Shown here: piece by piece, positions 11,439 to 24,677 of the stretch | Layout of the letters: every line of letters starts with the position of its first letter | Numbering within the stretch: the first letter of the stretch is position 1 | Source: Parietaria judaica | Lineage: Eukaryota > Streptophyta > Magnoliopsida > Rosales > Urticaceae | Direction of reading: 5' to 3' | Length of the DNA stretch: 64,000 bases | NCBI GenBank assembly: GCA_954871525.1 | Contig: OX940865.1 | Span: 17,560,606-17,624,605, forward strand | Translations under genes and position numbers: made by a program | Notes under the pieces: generated by a model | What the model was told of the DNA's origin: nothing | What the model saw: only the letters and a program-made list of their open reading frames with translations | Databases searched by the model: none

Positions 11439-12731
11439 ATGGCAACCGCATCATCAGTCTCAGCTACTACGAGAAGGTAAGATATACAGCTTTTTCTTAG
11501 CATGTAAAATCAAGTATTCTATGGCTGATCAGATCATAGTTTCACACACTTCTAGTCCACTCCTTCCGGAAAGAGAATGAAAAAAGAAAAAAAAAAAAAA
11601 ACAGTGAAATAAGAAACGTTAATGATACTCTTCTACAAGTCCATGTAATTTTTTTTACTTAAATCCCCAAATCAAAAGAAGCAAAGTAGCAAGACGAAAA
11701 AATAAAATTACACAAGAGTTATAGTGGTTCGCTCTGAACGTGGGAGAGGTACGTTTATTTCCCGTTTGCGAATCTCAATCTACTATAACTTCAATTAGAA
11801 TTTGCTAGAATACACCCTCACGGAACTCCGTCCCCTTCGATCCCATAGCGTATCCGAAAATATTATAGCCTTCATACTCAAGTTGAGTAAAACTTGTTCT
11901 ACCCCGTTGTGAGCTGATTTGGAGCTTTGGCTTTGCAGGCTGGAGGGGAAGGTGGCTCTGATAACGGGTGGCGCGAGCGGAATCGGCAGAAGCACGGCCA
12001 AGCTGTTCGTCTCCCACGGTGCCAAAGTCGTTGTAGCCGACATCCAAGACGAGCTCGGTCACTCTTTGCGCGACTCCCTTGGCGAAACCAACTGCCAATA
12101 CGTCCACTGCGATGTCACCGACGAGTCGCATGTGAAGGCCGCGGTGGACAGAGCCATCGAGACGTACGGCAAGCTTGACATAATGTTCAACAACGCTGGC
12201 ATAACAAAGGGCGATTTTGACATCGTGAAACATGAAAAGGCCGACTTCGAGCGTGTCCTTGCAGTGAACGTTACGGGAGTTTTCCTCGGCATAAAGCACG
12301 CAGCGAGAGTTATGATCCCCCGCGGCTGCGGAAGCATCATCTCGACGGCGAGCATCGCTTCCTGCATTGCCGGTGCAGTCTCGCACGCCTACGTGACGTC
12401 GAAGCACGCCATGATAGGGCTGACAAAGAATGCTGCTTTAGAGCTTGGGCAGTTCGGGATCAGAGTGAACTGTGTGTCGCCCTACGGCGTCGCCACGCCG
12501 ATGGTCACTGAGACCTACAAGCTCACCAAGGACGAAGTGGAGAATATCTTTGACTCCGTGTCGACTCTAAAGAATGTGACGCTTAAAGACGAAGATGTAG
12601 CAAACGCGGTTCTGTATTTGGCCGGCGACGAGGCTCGGTACGTGAGCGGGCATAACTTGCTTGTCGATGGTGGTTTCAGCAACGTTAACCCATCGATGAC
12701 CATTTTTATGTCCAAGCAATTTGATTGTTGA
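11439..12731 (+). CDS. SDR-2: SDR110C alcohol dehydrogenase
   Basis: Two exons, 11439-11476 (MATASSVSATTR plus two bases, donor GTAAGA) and 11939-12731 (acceptor TTTGCAG); 276 aa. An in-frame ATG inside the intron (11919) must be ignored: the conserved RLEGK junction fixes the splice. TGGASGIG is at residues 22-29, Asp47 (ADIQD) predicts NAD(H), NNAG at 97-100, and the catalytic tetrad is Asn123, Ser151, Tyr164 and Lys168 (YVTSK). It is the most divergent clade A copy: its substrate loop after NNAG (ITKGDFDIVKHEKADF) is unlike the others, its C-terminus ends MSKQFDC, and it lacks the FQYP tail and the near-identical 3' tract of SDR-1, -3, -4 and -5. A distinct substrate is plausible but not shown. 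Confidence 0.9.
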
Positions 12732-13330
12732 TCATCAGCGTTTTGAGCCGCCAAATCGGTTTGCTTACAGTATTGAATCTCTTGTTTTGCGGGATTCCGG
12801 TTGTAATGAGGGAGTCCCGACTCTTGTTCGGGACGCTTGTTTGGCTGTTGCCGTTGATAATTCAATGTGGAGTACTCTTCCCTCTAGAGCTGCACCCGCT
12901 TGGGGGACTCAGAGGGTTTAATGAGGCTATCTTTCTTTAAAAAAAAATCGGGTTGCTTGCTATAATTGATGAGGCCGTACCCGGACCAACAAACAAGCAC
13001 AAACATTGACGTTTATGGAGCGCTTAAATAGACACTTGCTCAAGGCCTAACTTCTGGAGGCCGTAACTTTTGACTCGGCTATCTAATTTGAGAATTATTT
13101 ACGTTATCAAATTAAAACTCGTATAATGGTAGCTACGCGTCAACAGACTTCTTCGATCCCGACTTTGAATTCCAAGCTTAGAAATCTGTATTCGTGTGAT
13201 TTATCGCGTTTAAAATTTTTTATGCGGTTTGATGTCGTTTTTGTATTTTATTTCTTTTGGAACTTCTTGTTGTTAGTTTCCTAGGGGGCTTGGGTATAAA
13301 TCCCCTAATGAAAATTTAATGTTTTGTGGA
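12732..13330. other. SDR-2 3' flank and retroelement-like repeat
   Basis: 12732-12940 follows the stop and is less AT-rich; it may be the 3' UTR or a small repeat. An open frame runs through it in two registers but resembles no protein I know. From about 12990 to 13260 the sequence is a diverged copy of 4670-4960 (TTGACGTTTATGG ... ATCAAATTAAAACTCG ... TTTTTTATGCGGTTT), ending in a TATAAATCCCCTAATG-like tail, suggesting an old LTR fragment. Confidence 0.4.
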
Positions 13331-13419
13331 AAACTTGTTTGAAATAAAAAATAAAAAAATAAAAAGTTCCTAGGACTATTTTTAGCAAACAAGACATAGT
13401 AATGAAGTAGGGTATTACT

Positions 13420-14702
13420 TTGACATGGTTTCGATTTTCGCGATAATCGAGCGATTTATCGCTGAAAATCACTTCTCGGTAATTTATCTCCTCTAATCGT
13501 TATCTTTTTATACTTATCGCGATTTTTCGATTCGAAAAGCAAGTCACTTATCTCTGAAACTTATCAAGTGTATTTTCTCGAAAAGCAAGTTACTTTTCGG
13601 TCAAAAACGATAAGTCAACCCTGGTATAAATTTTTCTTTTTTTGCGGCAGAAGTTCCAACTTCTTTTAATTTTGAAATTTAAATGTATTTTTCTGGTTTT
13701 TTTAAGTAGATCTTTAGTGTTTTGATGTTTAAATGTTGTATATGTATGAATCATGTCAAATTTCACATTTTTATTCTATATTTGTATTAGTTACTTAGAA
13801 AGATATTAGGTTGAATGAAAGTTAAACTTTGAGTTTCATATTAGTTTAATTGTACATTTTACATTTTGAATCAAATGTTGTTGAAATTAATTTTTTTTAA
13901 AAAGTATATGATGGAATATAGATGAATCACGATGATTTGTGTGATTATTATTGATTTTTTGCAGATTTGGGTTAAATTTAAGGGTTTATGCAAATTATTT
14001 CCAATTGCGACAAAAGTACCAATTTTCCTAAAAATAGTGAATTTGAGATATATTATAATTTTTTTTTTGTAATTTCATTTTGTAAAAACTATTAGTTTGA
14101 CATAATTATTTTTGTAATTGATGTCTTTCTGAATTATGACCTTATTGCGGCAAAAGTACATATTTTTGGAAATTAGTTAAGTTAAGCTAGTTAGTCAATT
14201 TTTTTATGTAAAATCATTTTATAAAATTGTATATAACTTATAAAATGTGAGGTTGACATAATTATTTTTAATTCGACGTTTTCCCAAATTGCAACCTTAT
14301 TGCGGCAAAAGTAATTTTTTTTTTAAATTGGTTAAAGTGAGCTAGTTCTTCGTTTTTTTTATGTAACTTCATTTTGTAACATTGTATATAATTTTGATAC
14401 TGTTATTCTGACATAATTAGTTTTGTAATTTGACGTTTTTCAATTATTAAGGAAAATATACATTTAGTATTTTATGTTATAAAAAATATTTTATGTATGA
14501 AAATATATATGAAAATATTTTATAAGTTTTCCATCGATAAATCTATCGATAAACGATTAATCCATCGATAAGTTCGATAAGTTTCGGTAACGACAAACGA
14601 TAAATTTTATAAGTTTTCCATCGATAAATCCATCGGCAAACGATTACTCCGTCGATAGCGGCAAACGATTTATCGGCAAAAACGGTATTCAAATCCTTGC
14701 TT
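13420..14702. repeat. repeat element with CGATAA-rich ends and internal tandem units
   Basis: The left end (TTTCGCGATAATCGAGCG, ATTTATCGC) and the right end (reverse complement GAATACCGTTTTTGCCGA, TAAATCG) are rich in CGATAA and roughly inverted. The interior repeats a ~150-bp AT-rich unit marked by TATTGCGGCAAAAGTA (near 14150 and 14300; also 13635 and 14005). The same marker in the other orientation (TACTTTTGC) recurs at 27.1-27.3, 29.1-29.3 and 62.6-62.9 kb, so this is one dispersed family. No coding capacity. Confidence 0.5.
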
Positions 14703-16198
14703 TGAATTATCAATATCATGAGTCTTTTTTAAGAGATCATTCTTAACATATTTGCTTGAGTACTGTTTTAATAACGAACCCTAGACAATCTTCTGTAGGA
14801 TCCGTGGTATCCGACTTTGGAGTTAACATCAACGATATCGGTGTTATTAATTTCATTGTCAGTGATACTAACCCCGAAGTCGTCCTTCAAAAAAAAGAAA
14901 AAAAACCCCGAATTCGGAATACATGAGCGTGTAAGAATTTTACAAGTGATATTTGACGGATGAGTCGTAACGGAAGCTATTCGAAACTTACAGTGACACA
15001 AAAAAGTTATTTTTGGTACTTTTATCATGACAAAATGAGATTAGGAATATACCGTTGAATTTTGTGTACTTCAAAATATTTTTCTTGTATTTACCCTTTC
15101 AAACTACGAACCTTTATAATATATATATATATATATATATATTTGTTATTTTTTTCTTATTTAACATGTTCCCCGAGCTCGGTGAGGTCGTCGGGATCAG
15201 AAAAATCATTATCGCGAAGCTTTGATTGACGCCTTTTTCGTACTTTGCATACTTCGTACTCTGAAAGTATGCAAGTGATCTTGTGTAATTGGGGCACTAC
15301 GAGTAACTAGATGGGAATTGTTGGGTGTTGAGTCTTTGTGTTATTGAGGAGTTATGAATGATTAAATTGGAATTGTTAGATGTTCTTTGCCGCGTGAATC
15401 GTTAAACCAAATTTACACTAATGTGAGGTTGTCGAGATCGGTGTCGGTTTTGAGTTTGAGGGGGTTTCGGAGCATCATGTGAATAATTAGATCAGAATTT
15501 GTGATTTTCAAGATTAGAATAATCTGAACAATTTGCAGTCATGGTTACGTGAATTATGAATGATTACGTTGTCATATTGTCCGCACAATGGCCGTGAGTT
15601 TCTAAATTACAACAAACTAGGAGGTTGCTCAAAATTAACATAAGGAAGAGAATGGTCTGTTTGCATTATTCAATGTCAAAATTAAATGCATGTGTATAAT
15701 TGAGTCGACACTATATCGTATTATATAGTGAATTTTGTCAACGAAATTAGTAGGCATGTACTTTTACCATAAAAAGTAGAATAACGATTCTACCTCCTAA
15801 GTTCACAGATTAAAGAAAAATATTTGCCTCGAATATCCCTAGAATAAACAATAATATTCCCCGTGTCGTGTGCTTTATCTTCTAAGAGAAAAAAACAAGC
15901 AAAAAAAAAAAAAAGACTAATTAACAATTGCTAAATTTATTTGGATGCTTAAGTGCTGGACCAATTATCTATAAGAGGGGGATTGCAGAATCGCGCGATC
16001 AATATTTTAAAGTACACTACTATAATCAAAAGAAATAAAAAAGGCATAACAGTAAGTGGACAAAGAGAAGCATCATCATATCATTGATTCCAAAAGAGAA
16101 GATTAATAATAATAATATTGAAACTGCCGTAATTTTGGGCTATAATTTTGGTCTTTGATGTGGCTTACTTTGTTGTAATTTATTTTATTGGAAATGAT
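14703..16198. other. intergenic DNA, no gene recognised
   Basis: About 1.5 kb with no supported gene. It contains a (TA)n tract at about 15119-15141, a short GC-richer segment near 15165-15230, and AT-rich sequence otherwise. Confidence 0.35.
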
Positions 16199-16741
16199 GA
16201 GGTGTCAATTGGGCCAGGTAGGCTCACCCGCCCGACTCGCAAAAAAAAAAAAAAAAACGGGTTTGTCCCGCTCCCCCCCCCCCTTTTTTTTTTTTAATTT
16301 ACATGTGACTGAATTTTATTTGCATTACATTACGCGACTTTCAGAATAAGTATTCGAAAATCGAGCAAACACAAAAGAATCAAAGGTATTATTGTTCATT
16401 ACTCTATTAATGATATCTATGTTTGTATTAATTTTAATTTGTATTAAAATTTCATTTATAAGTTCCACTAAAAAAGTAAATGATGATTGCATATCAACCA
16501 GCAAAAATCTAGCCCGTTTTGATTTGTGAAAAACCCACTAAATTTAACTTGTAAGAGCCCGCCCATCCAACCCCTTTACATTTTGGGTTCGGGTTCATGG
16601 CTGAGGAGGGCCTTGATGGCTATTCCAAAATATGCCCCGCTCCGCACAATGAACGGGGCGGGTCAAGCCCGCCCTGTTTAATATGTGGGCTTAACGGGCT
16701 GTGGGCCGGCCCGGCCCACCCGGCCCCATTGTCATCTCTAA
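16199..16741. mobile_element. degraded hAT element with GGCCCG-rich ends
   Basis: Read inward from the right, the terminus is TAGAGATGACAATGGGGCCG. The left end (GAGGTGTCAATTGGGCCAGG) matches it imperfectly in inverted orientation. The ends are rich in CCCGCCCG and GGGCC; the centre is AT-rich. Flanks GAAATGAT and AATGATCA resemble an eroded 8-bp duplication. No transposase. Confidence 0.45.
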
Positions 16742-18339
16742 ATGATCATAGTGATGTTTGTCTGTGCTATAGTATTTGTCATTTGATCTTGGTTTTTTAG
16801 TTGACTTATTTGGTTTAAGTCTTCTCATAATGAATAATTAAGGTCTTTCTAATGGTACAAAGTTATTAAGAATATAACCTTTTAGCCTAAGCTTCTCATA
16901 ATAAATGATCGATTGAAGTGTAATATTCCTCGGATTTTCCTTTGGTATGCGAGATAAGATTCCTACTCGATCTAAACTCCACCGACTAATTGATCATGTT
17001 CATGGTGTATCAAGTATTCAATGAGGGGTACATATTCAACATCTCTCTTTTTAATCGCCCTTAAATAATATCATGCAATATTTTGATTACTATATAAAAT
17101 CTTTTATTTTATTTTCATATTTAGGAGGCCTTGATCAAGTGGTTTCGTTACCTCTTTTTGTTAATTTTACTGTTGGTTAGAACTTTTTTTTTTGTTTCAA
17201 AATATAACTCACTTTTCAATTTTACTCATTTGCGTGATTTTTTTCAGAATGCATAAAGGGATTGATGTTCAAGTAATATTGTTCGTCGCAATCTTATAGA
17301 GTTGGATCCTTTTATGCTTGTATAACTAGAATTGATATTTTAATATTCATTGTTCAGTTTTTTTCTTTTTTCCTATTTTGTTAATCATGTCCTCGTGGTA
17401 ATTTTGGTAATATGTAGCTTTGTTGTATATGTGCTCATTTGTTTTCAGTTTACAAGGACCCTTACAAAGTTTTTTGATTTTCACGAAGAAAGGTAGTAGA
17501 TAGGGAATAAAATATGGGTAAAGATATATTTTCGCGTTGCACATGCGATATGACGTTATGACGTTATGGGTAAAGTTTTTTGGTAACGCAGTTCGGACTT
17601 CTTGTCACTACTTCTGCGGGGCACTCACCCAGATTAATCAACCAAGAATTACAAGAGATGATTACAAACATTAAATCATATGGACCCAAAGCATACAAAG
17701 GAAACCCCCCCTTGTTGTCACACCAACAACTTTGACATCCAACATGTGAACTCTTGACGAGAGCACGATACCCTTGCACTCAATTAGCTACAAACGTCCC
17801 GTTCTTCTTCACTTCACTCGTGAATTGCTAATGGCCTTCTCGCGAAGGTTTTTCTCAGAATGTCTTTGTAATTGCTATCGAAATTGAACCTCAATAGCTG
17901 GGACTTATAGGATCTTTTCCAATCATATCTTCATGTCTTGATGACAAAATAACTCATTGATACTCTCCAATGATAGGAACCACGTGCAATCTTCATCTAT
18001 TAATCCAGCACATAATTCCCAATCAATGCAGGGAGAATGACTCAATCATTCCTTGATTGAGGCGACTTAATAATTTTCCTGAAATATCTACAAGCTGTCA
18101 TGACACCAAGGACGTCAAAACTTTCCATACTTAGACAAATCGAAAACATGAATAAAAATAATCAATAAACGAAATTCATGTTTCAACAGTATGTATTAAA
18201 ATGTATGTAGTTACAATTAGAGAGACATAGAGAATTTGAATTTAATTGTCTTCTTTTCTCCTCGTGATTTAATAAGCTTTTGTGGAGAAATTTTTATAAA
18301 GTATTTTGGATTTTATTCGAGTGGGTTTAATCTCGGTTT
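16742..18339. other. intergenic DNA, no gene recognised
   Basis: About 1.6 kb, mostly AT-rich. The part at 17560-18120 is closer to average composition but shows no protein signature on either strand. It may be an old retroelement fragment; I cannot name it. Confidence 0.3.
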
Positions 18340-18420
18340 GCTCTTTTTTTTTTTTCCTTTTTTTTCATCTATATGAGGATCTTTATATTTCACTCCTACC
18401 CACGGTGATTCGAACTCAAC
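18340..18420 (-). mobile_element. SINE 3' fragment (tRNA-derived)
   Basis: On the - strand it reads GTTCGAATCACCGTGGG (B-box-like), then AGGAGTGAAAT, AAAGATCCTCATATA and an A-rich tail. The same order is found at 60428-60540. The copy is 5'-truncated: no A box is seen. Confidence 0.55.
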
Positions 18421-18654
18421 GCATCTTGTCACAAATAAAATATTTCAAGTTTAATTCTCGGTTTGCGTTTTTTGAGCATATTCTTCGTTGAATCGTGATT
18501 GGCGAAGGTCAACTTCGCTATAATATAATATGTTATAGGTATGATATTTTGTCCGTTATAGACTTATAATAATGGCCAATGAAGGTTGAAGACATAATAT
18601 AAAATAACTGTACAAAAAATATTATCTAGTACGTATTTCAACTCTTTAGTTCAG

Positions 18655-18662
18655 TTTATATC
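18655..18662 (+). promoter_or_regulatory. TATA box of SDR-3
   Basis: TTTATATC, 97-104 bp before the ATG at 18759; the best TATA-like site in the interval. Confidence 0.35.
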
Positions 18663-18758
18663 ATAATTAATTAGGCATTGTTTTCTTTCATAATAGTCTT
18701 TTATCATTTTACTCTTGTTCATCTTGGCAACCAACAATTTTTCTCCAGAACTACTGTT

Positions 18759-19980
18759 ATGGCAGCCACTTCATTTCTAAGGGCAGTTACAAGAAGGTAT
18801 GCAACACAAAATGAAAAATTAGTCTTATGAATTTATCTTTTCTAGGTTTTTTTTTAAAGAAAAAACAAACAATAATTATGTGGTGCTTGAATTTTTCTTG
18901 AATTTTTTCTTGTTGGTTTCTTTGATATCTAGTGAAAGTACAATAAAAGGTTGATTCCGGGTATATTTATCGGAATCAATTTATAGAAGATAGAACCCCA
19001 CAAATCATACTATTTTGTCCACTTACTAATTAGCAGCCAATTATAGATTAAAAAAAATTGTAATTTCTATTGCTGTAAAAACTTTTGCAATTCAAAGACA
19101 AAATAAAATTTCCTTGCTATTCATGAATATTACTTGGAATTTTTTTTTACTGTTTAATATAGGCATGTCTATTCCTTTGGGCAGGTTGGAAGGTAAGGTA
19201 GCTCTAGTAACCGGCGGAGCCAGCGGAATCGGTGAAAGCACCGCCAGAGTTTTTGTCAAACACGGTGCGAAAGTCATCGTCGCTGATATCCAAGACGAGG
19301 CAGGCCACACGTTGAGCCAATCCTTGGGCGGCGAAGCTAACTGCCAATACGTCCACTGCGACGTCTCAGATGAGTCTCACGTGAGCGACGCGGTGGACAT
19401 GGCCGTTGAGGCCTACGGGAAGCTCGACGTGATCTTCAACAACGCTGGCACGTTCGACGAGTACAAGCCCCGCATCGCCGACAACCCGAAGGCCGACTTC
19501 GAGCGCGTGATCGCCACCAACGTGACGGGCGTCTTCCTGGGCATCAAGCACGCCGCGCGCGTGATGGTCCCGGCGAGAAGCGGCTGCGTTCTTTCCACGG
19601 CGAGCATTGCTTCGATTGTCGGCGCGGTGGGCTCGCACGCGTACACGTGCTCAAAGCACGCTGTGGTGGGGCTAACCCGCAACGCTGCCGTGGAGCTCGG
19701 ACAGTTTGGTATCAGGGTGAACTGCCTGTCACCGTCCGGGCTCGTGACGCCAATGACGAAGAGATTCGGTTCGCTAGACGACGAAGGGGTCGAGAATCTG
19801 ATGAACTCGGTGTCAAACCTGAAGCGTATCACGCTAAAGGCTGAAGATGTTGCGAACGCGGCTTTGTTTCTGGCGAGTGAGGAGGGAAGGTATATCAGTG
19901 GGCATAACCTTCTCATAGATGGTGGTTTTAGCATTGTCAATCCTTCCTTCAGAATGTTTCAGTACCCAGAATCAGATTAG
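18759..19980 (+). CDS. SDR-3: SDR110C alcohol dehydrogenase
   Basis: Two exons: 18759-18796 (MAATSFLRAVTR plus two bases, donor GTATGC) and 19185-19980 (acceptor GGGCAG); 277 aa. TGGASGIG is at 22-29, Asp47 in ADIQD, NNAG at 98-101, and the catalytic set is Asn125, Ser153, Tyr166 and Lys170 (YTCSK). The loop after NNAG is TFDEYKPRIADN, shared in outline with SDR-4 and SDR-5, so these three form the core of clade A. It ends FRMFQYPESD. The last ~118 bp differ from SDR-1 at only about three positions, although the rest of the two genes differs at roughly a quarter of sites. Exon 2 is GC-rich in the third codon position, in strong contrast to its flanks. Likely a cytosolic NAD-dependent dehydrogenase; substrate unknown. 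Confidence 0.92.
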
Positions 19981-20429
19981 TCTCAATCTTTATTAGAATT
20001 CAAAAGTCTGTCTCTAATTGCGAGATCATTTAAAATAATTACTTCAGTTTCTTACCACATTATTTTTATAAATCATAGTAGTACGTGAAAACTTTCTAGG
20101 ATCATTTAGTTTAACCAAGTGTAAAACTATTTATAAGTTCTATAAGGCGGTACTAATTGCATCAAAGTTTTAAGAGTTCAAAATCCAATCCCGTGAGCCG
20201 AGGATTTTTTTAATCACGCATTTCTATGTAAGTTCAAATAATTTAAACTTATATTGAAATATTGTTGAAATACTCACAAACATTTTTGCGAAATATATCG
20301 GTTAACCGTCGGTTTGCGATTTATCAAGAAAACTCATCGGTGACTTTAATTATGCTATATAGCTTCTTCTTTTTTCTTCCTAAAACCCCGTCCACATACA
20401 GTGAAATCGAGATTGTAGTTTCCAATCTG
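19981..20429. other. 3' flank of SDR-3
   Basis: AT-rich 3' UTR and spacer; no gene. The hAT element at 20430 follows. Confidence 0.3.
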
Positions 20430-21118
20430 TAGGGGTGTGCATGGGTTAGATTGGGTCGACCCGAGGTAAAACATGAACCCGATCTGATCTTACTGGATTC
20501 GGAAAAACAACACCAATCTGACCCAAATTTTTTGAAGGCCCAATCCAACCCAACCCGAAAAACTCTGGGTTGGGTCATTGGCCTAAACTAAACTTTAAAA
20601 AATATATAAAAATATTTTACCGAATAACACTTAAATTTAAACCGTGGATCAATAAACATAAATTTTATATTATTGTCTGTAAACACCAAATTCAAAAATT
20701 ATACGTAATTATAATCTTAAACATTAAATAACACAAATACGGAACATAGTTGTAAACTAAACTAGAAATGTGGTCGTAATCATATACTAGAAACATGGTC
20801 ATAGAAATTAAATAATGACTAAACATAAAAATGAGACTCTAGAAATATATATTTTTTTTATTTGTTGTTTGCTTTTACTTACTTAAACTACAAAAATATA
20901 TTTTAAAAAGTTAATTAATTATTTGAAAAAGATCGTGATTGGGTCAATTGGGCCGGTCCAACCCATTGCATCTAGCCCAACCCCGACCCGACTATTTATT
21001 CGGGTTGAACCGAACCCAACCCGATAACTATTGGGTTAATTGGGTTGAGTCAGATTGTAATTGGGTTCAATTGAGTTGGGCTAAATTGTTGGGTTATATT
21101 TTTTTTTGCACACCCCTA
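20430..21118. mobile_element. hAT non-autonomous element, TAGGGGTGTGCA termini
   Basis: Perfect inverted termini TAGGGGTGTGCA / TGCACACCCCTA, 689 bp apart. Subterminal regions repeat GGGTTGGGT and ACCCGAACCC motifs. No clear 8-bp target duplication (ccaatctg versus gtgtatat), so the insertion is old or the flanks have changed. The right terminus matches that of the element at 7167-7768. Confidence 0.65.
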
Positions 21119-21509
21119 GTGTATATATTTGTAAAAGTAAATCATAAATATTTCTTAGATAATGGAAATTACAAGTTCAATAAAATCTCAAAAATAGTAA
21201 TATATTCTAAGAAGATTGATATGTTATAATGACTAAAAGATTTGATTCGATCGTTTATGATGATACCCATATAAAAAAATGATTTTCTTTATCACGCATT
21301 TTGATAAGTTAATAATACTCCTTCAATCATAGAAAATTAAAAAATAATAAGATATAATCAAAGATATATTAATTAATTCATGTCCAATGATAATAGATTA
21401 CTGTGACAATTTCAATAATAGAGCACCTTTAGAATATTTTAATACTAAACAAAAAGAGAGTAAACTGTAAGCATATCATATCATATCCATACGAACATTA
21501 TAAAAATTA

Positions 21510-21735
21510 GGGATAATAGCGGCAAAAGTGGCCAAAGTTAAGTCAAGTGTGCAAATAAGTGGCCAAACTGATTTAATATCGGCATAAGTAGCCAAAGTTT
21601 ACCAAACTGTGGACAGTACAAATTCTATCCATTTCAAGTCAACGCCGTTTGCCACGTCATTTCCACAAGTGTTGAGTTTTGGCCACTTATTTGCACACTC
21701 GGCCTAACTTTAGCCACTTTTGCCGCCATTATCCC
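21510..21735. mobile_element. Harbinger/Tourist-like MITE
   Basis: Long inverted ends (about 60 bp), beginning GGGATAATAGCGGCAAAAGT on the left and GGGATAATGGCGGCAAAAGT on the reverse of the right, flanked by the 3-bp duplication TTA (21507-21509 and 21736-21738). 226 bp, no coding capacity. Confidence 0.75.
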
Positions 21736-21738
21736 TTA

Positions 21739-24442
21739 TTTTTTTACGTTCCAAAGTATTTTTAGGGTTTATCTAGATTTTTTTTTATTTTTCTTAAGAT
21801 TTGACTAAAACTTGATTTCCGAAATAACTGATTCCGTTTTTTATATTTAGAACGCTGAATACCACTCTCAATTTTGAAAACATTAATATGTGTTATCGGT
21901 TTCACATGTAACTTACGATCATAGAATTTGACATAAAACCTCTATATATTTAATTGTTAGGGACCATTAGATTTTTTTTAAAGGAATTGGTACGAAATAC
22001 CCATTTAGCCACAAGTTCCTTGCAATTTGATCTACGAATCAAGGTTCTACATATCTGATAACAAATTAATAGTTTTGTTCTACGAGCTTATCGATAAGTT
22101 ACTTATTTTTAAAAAATTAATTAAAGAAAAAAAAAAGTTAACCGACAGTCAAGTTACCATCAAATTTTAATTCACTAACCGACGAGTTTATTGAAGAAAA
22201 AGAAAATTTATCGACATGTAAAGTCACCTATTATAAATTATGAGTAAACCGCTAACTAACGAGTTTATCAACGGGTTGTTTTAGAAAATATAAATAACAA
22301 TTGTAAGTTTATTAGGTAAATATATGTTAAAATTATAATTTTATATTAAACTAAGAGTTATAATTGTAATTTGATATTATTTATATCTTACAATTAATAG
22401 GAACGAAAACTAATTTTCATTCTTTTTCCTTGATCTTACCCTAATTTTTTTTATCCCTCCCCCTTTTCAATCTATTTTCTCTCCATTTTCACACTTTCTC
22501 AGTTTTTTTTTCTCCTCCTCTTCACTCTTTGTTCTTCTTCGCTTTCAGTTTTTTTATTACAAAATTTGATAAACTCTTACTGCGCTCCAAAATGTGCGCC
22601 GACAAGTCAAATTTTGAACATATCGAGTGCATGACATCGATAATAAGACGAGGTTTTCGGAACCTTGGTATGCTCAATGAAATATAATAACCTTGTTACT
22701 CCTGGATAAATATTTTTTTTTTTAAATGAATTACATCTCAAAGTCAAGGATTTCAATTGGTGATCAATTTATTGATAGGGGAGCTTCTTGTTAGACAAGC
22801 AGGTGCGAGCGGTCTTGTACTCCTGTTAGGGGAGTTTTGTTATTTTATTCGCTTGTTTTATCACAAACCACTCGTAAGTTCAATCTATTGATATATATAT
22901 CAAGTGCAATATAAATATATCGATGAGATTTTGGTAAGATTCTATATCATTACATATTTTGCCGATCGCATCGTACGGGCCTACAACTAGAGTTGCAAGT
23001 GGCGACTCCAAACACACAGTCGCGGTGAGTCGCGATAGTTTTGTCAAAATCGCGATGGCGACTACAACAAAACCGATAGTAAACTGCTGGGGGGTTTGTA
23101 GTAAAAACAAGTTACTACACATAAATGTTAACATTTTTTTTAATTTATTAATTCTGATGTATTATTTAACAGTTATATATGTCATCGCCGCTCACAATTT
23201 AACAAGTTTCATATTAGTTAACACTTTGATAAGTGTAAGAGAAGTAGTGTGGAGCTTCTTTTCTCAAAGTATTTTTTTGAGACCAGTCACCGCAAACCGC
23301 TCGTAAATTTCAATATGCTATATCTAGTTGATAATCTTTAGTGAGATAAAGTATTTAAGTAAGTGAGCCAAACAGTAGTTCTTGAAAAACATTTTTTTTT
23401 TCTTGAGATAAAGTATTTAGGTAAGTGAGCCAAGTTTCATATTATAGTGTCCAATACCCCAAAACAAACATTTTGGTTCTTGAAAAAGTGTGGCGTTGTG
23501 TGCATGTCAATGTGATTTATGTATCGTAATTGACAGCTTCAATTTCACTACATCTTAATTTTTTTTATATATTATAGTTTGATAAATTGATAATTTCGAT
23601 TAAATAATGTTTTTTTTCAATTTCGAGTTGGGACGAACTAATTAACTTAATTATTCGTTAAATTTATAAAATTATAATTCTTTTAGAAGCATATGAGTCT
23701 CAAATAATATATAAATTAATATTCAATATAAAATCAATAATATTACAAAGCTAATAATAAAATCACTATAAATAAAATATATATATCATTACATAATTAA
23801 TTGTAAAATCACTTCAAATAAAAAGATAACTCGTTCATAATTTAATTGTAAAATCACCTCAACTAAAAATATGTTTGTAAAAAGATAACACTACATAATT
23901 AATTGTAAAATCACCTCAACTAAAAATATGTTTGTAAAAAGATAACACTACATAATTAATTGTAAAATCACCAACCAAAACTATATTTTTTTTTCAGAAA
24001 AACCTTTATCTTCTCTGTGATTAGTTCTCTCGACATGCTCACACGAAAATACACAAACAACTAAATAGACAGCTTTTATATAACTTTAGAAGAGAGTAGA
24101 TATAACGTTAGTAGATATGATTACTGCTCTAAGAAACTATTATTATTCATCTTTATTATCTTTAGTCACTCTTCATATTTATAACATTGTTGCTTTAATA
24201 AAAGAATATTTATAATAATATTAGTGTATTCTTAATATGGTAAATAGAGATTTTCTTTCTAGCTATAATGATTATATAATTAATAATATTTTGTAAATTA
24301 ATAATTAAATAATATAATAAATTTTGATGATCCCAACCATACTAACTTACAAGAGTTTTACTATATGTTAAAGTCGAACAAGAATCAAAAGATTATATAA
24401 AAAAAAATTATAAAAGATTATTGGTAGTGCGCCTCTCATATG
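21739..24442. other. AT-rich intergenic DNA upstream of SDR-4
   Basis: 2.7 kb without a supported gene. At about 22988 a TAGAGTTGCAAGTGGCGACT end followed by GTCGCG/CGCGATGGCGAC motifs resembles the hAT MITE at 41642-41943 (a likely partial copy). A ~50-bp direct repeat (AAGTATTTA(A/G)GTAAGTGAGCC) occurs at about 23345 and 23408. A short tandem array lies at 23770-23980. Confidence 0.4.
23770..23980. repeat. tandem repeat, period ~57 bp
   Basis: Units of TAATTGTAAAATCACCTC, AACTAAAAATATG and AAAAAGATAACACTACAT recur three to four times, the last two nearly identical. Very AT-rich; no coding role. Confidence 0.7.
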
Positions 24443-24453
24443 CTATAAATATA
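24443..24453 (+). promoter_or_regulatory. TATA box of SDR-4
   Basis: CTATAAATATA, a canonical plant TATA box, 85-95 bp before the ATG at 24538. Confidence 0.55.
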
Positions 24454-24537
24454 ACTCGTAACATCATAGCATGGAAAATGCTTGAGGTAATCACTTCCCT
24501 TCTTAGTTTTTATTAACTTCATTTACATCCGATCCCG

Positions 24538-24619
24538 ATGGCAGCGACTTCATTTATATCGGCAGTCTCAAGAAGGTTAATACCAATAAATTAACATATA
24601 TGTGTGCGTATATATATAT

Positions 24620-24677
<58 letters not shown>

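Noticed and set aside
11919..11938. Single-exon start (MELWLCR...) for SDR-2
   Set aside because: It reads through the intron. The conserved exon 1 at 11439-11476 and the TTTGCAG acceptor give the family-consistent N-terminus.
12744..12935. Short frame downstream of SDR-2
   Set aside because: Open in two registers over ~190 bp but without similarity or splice context; more likely 3' UTR or repeat.
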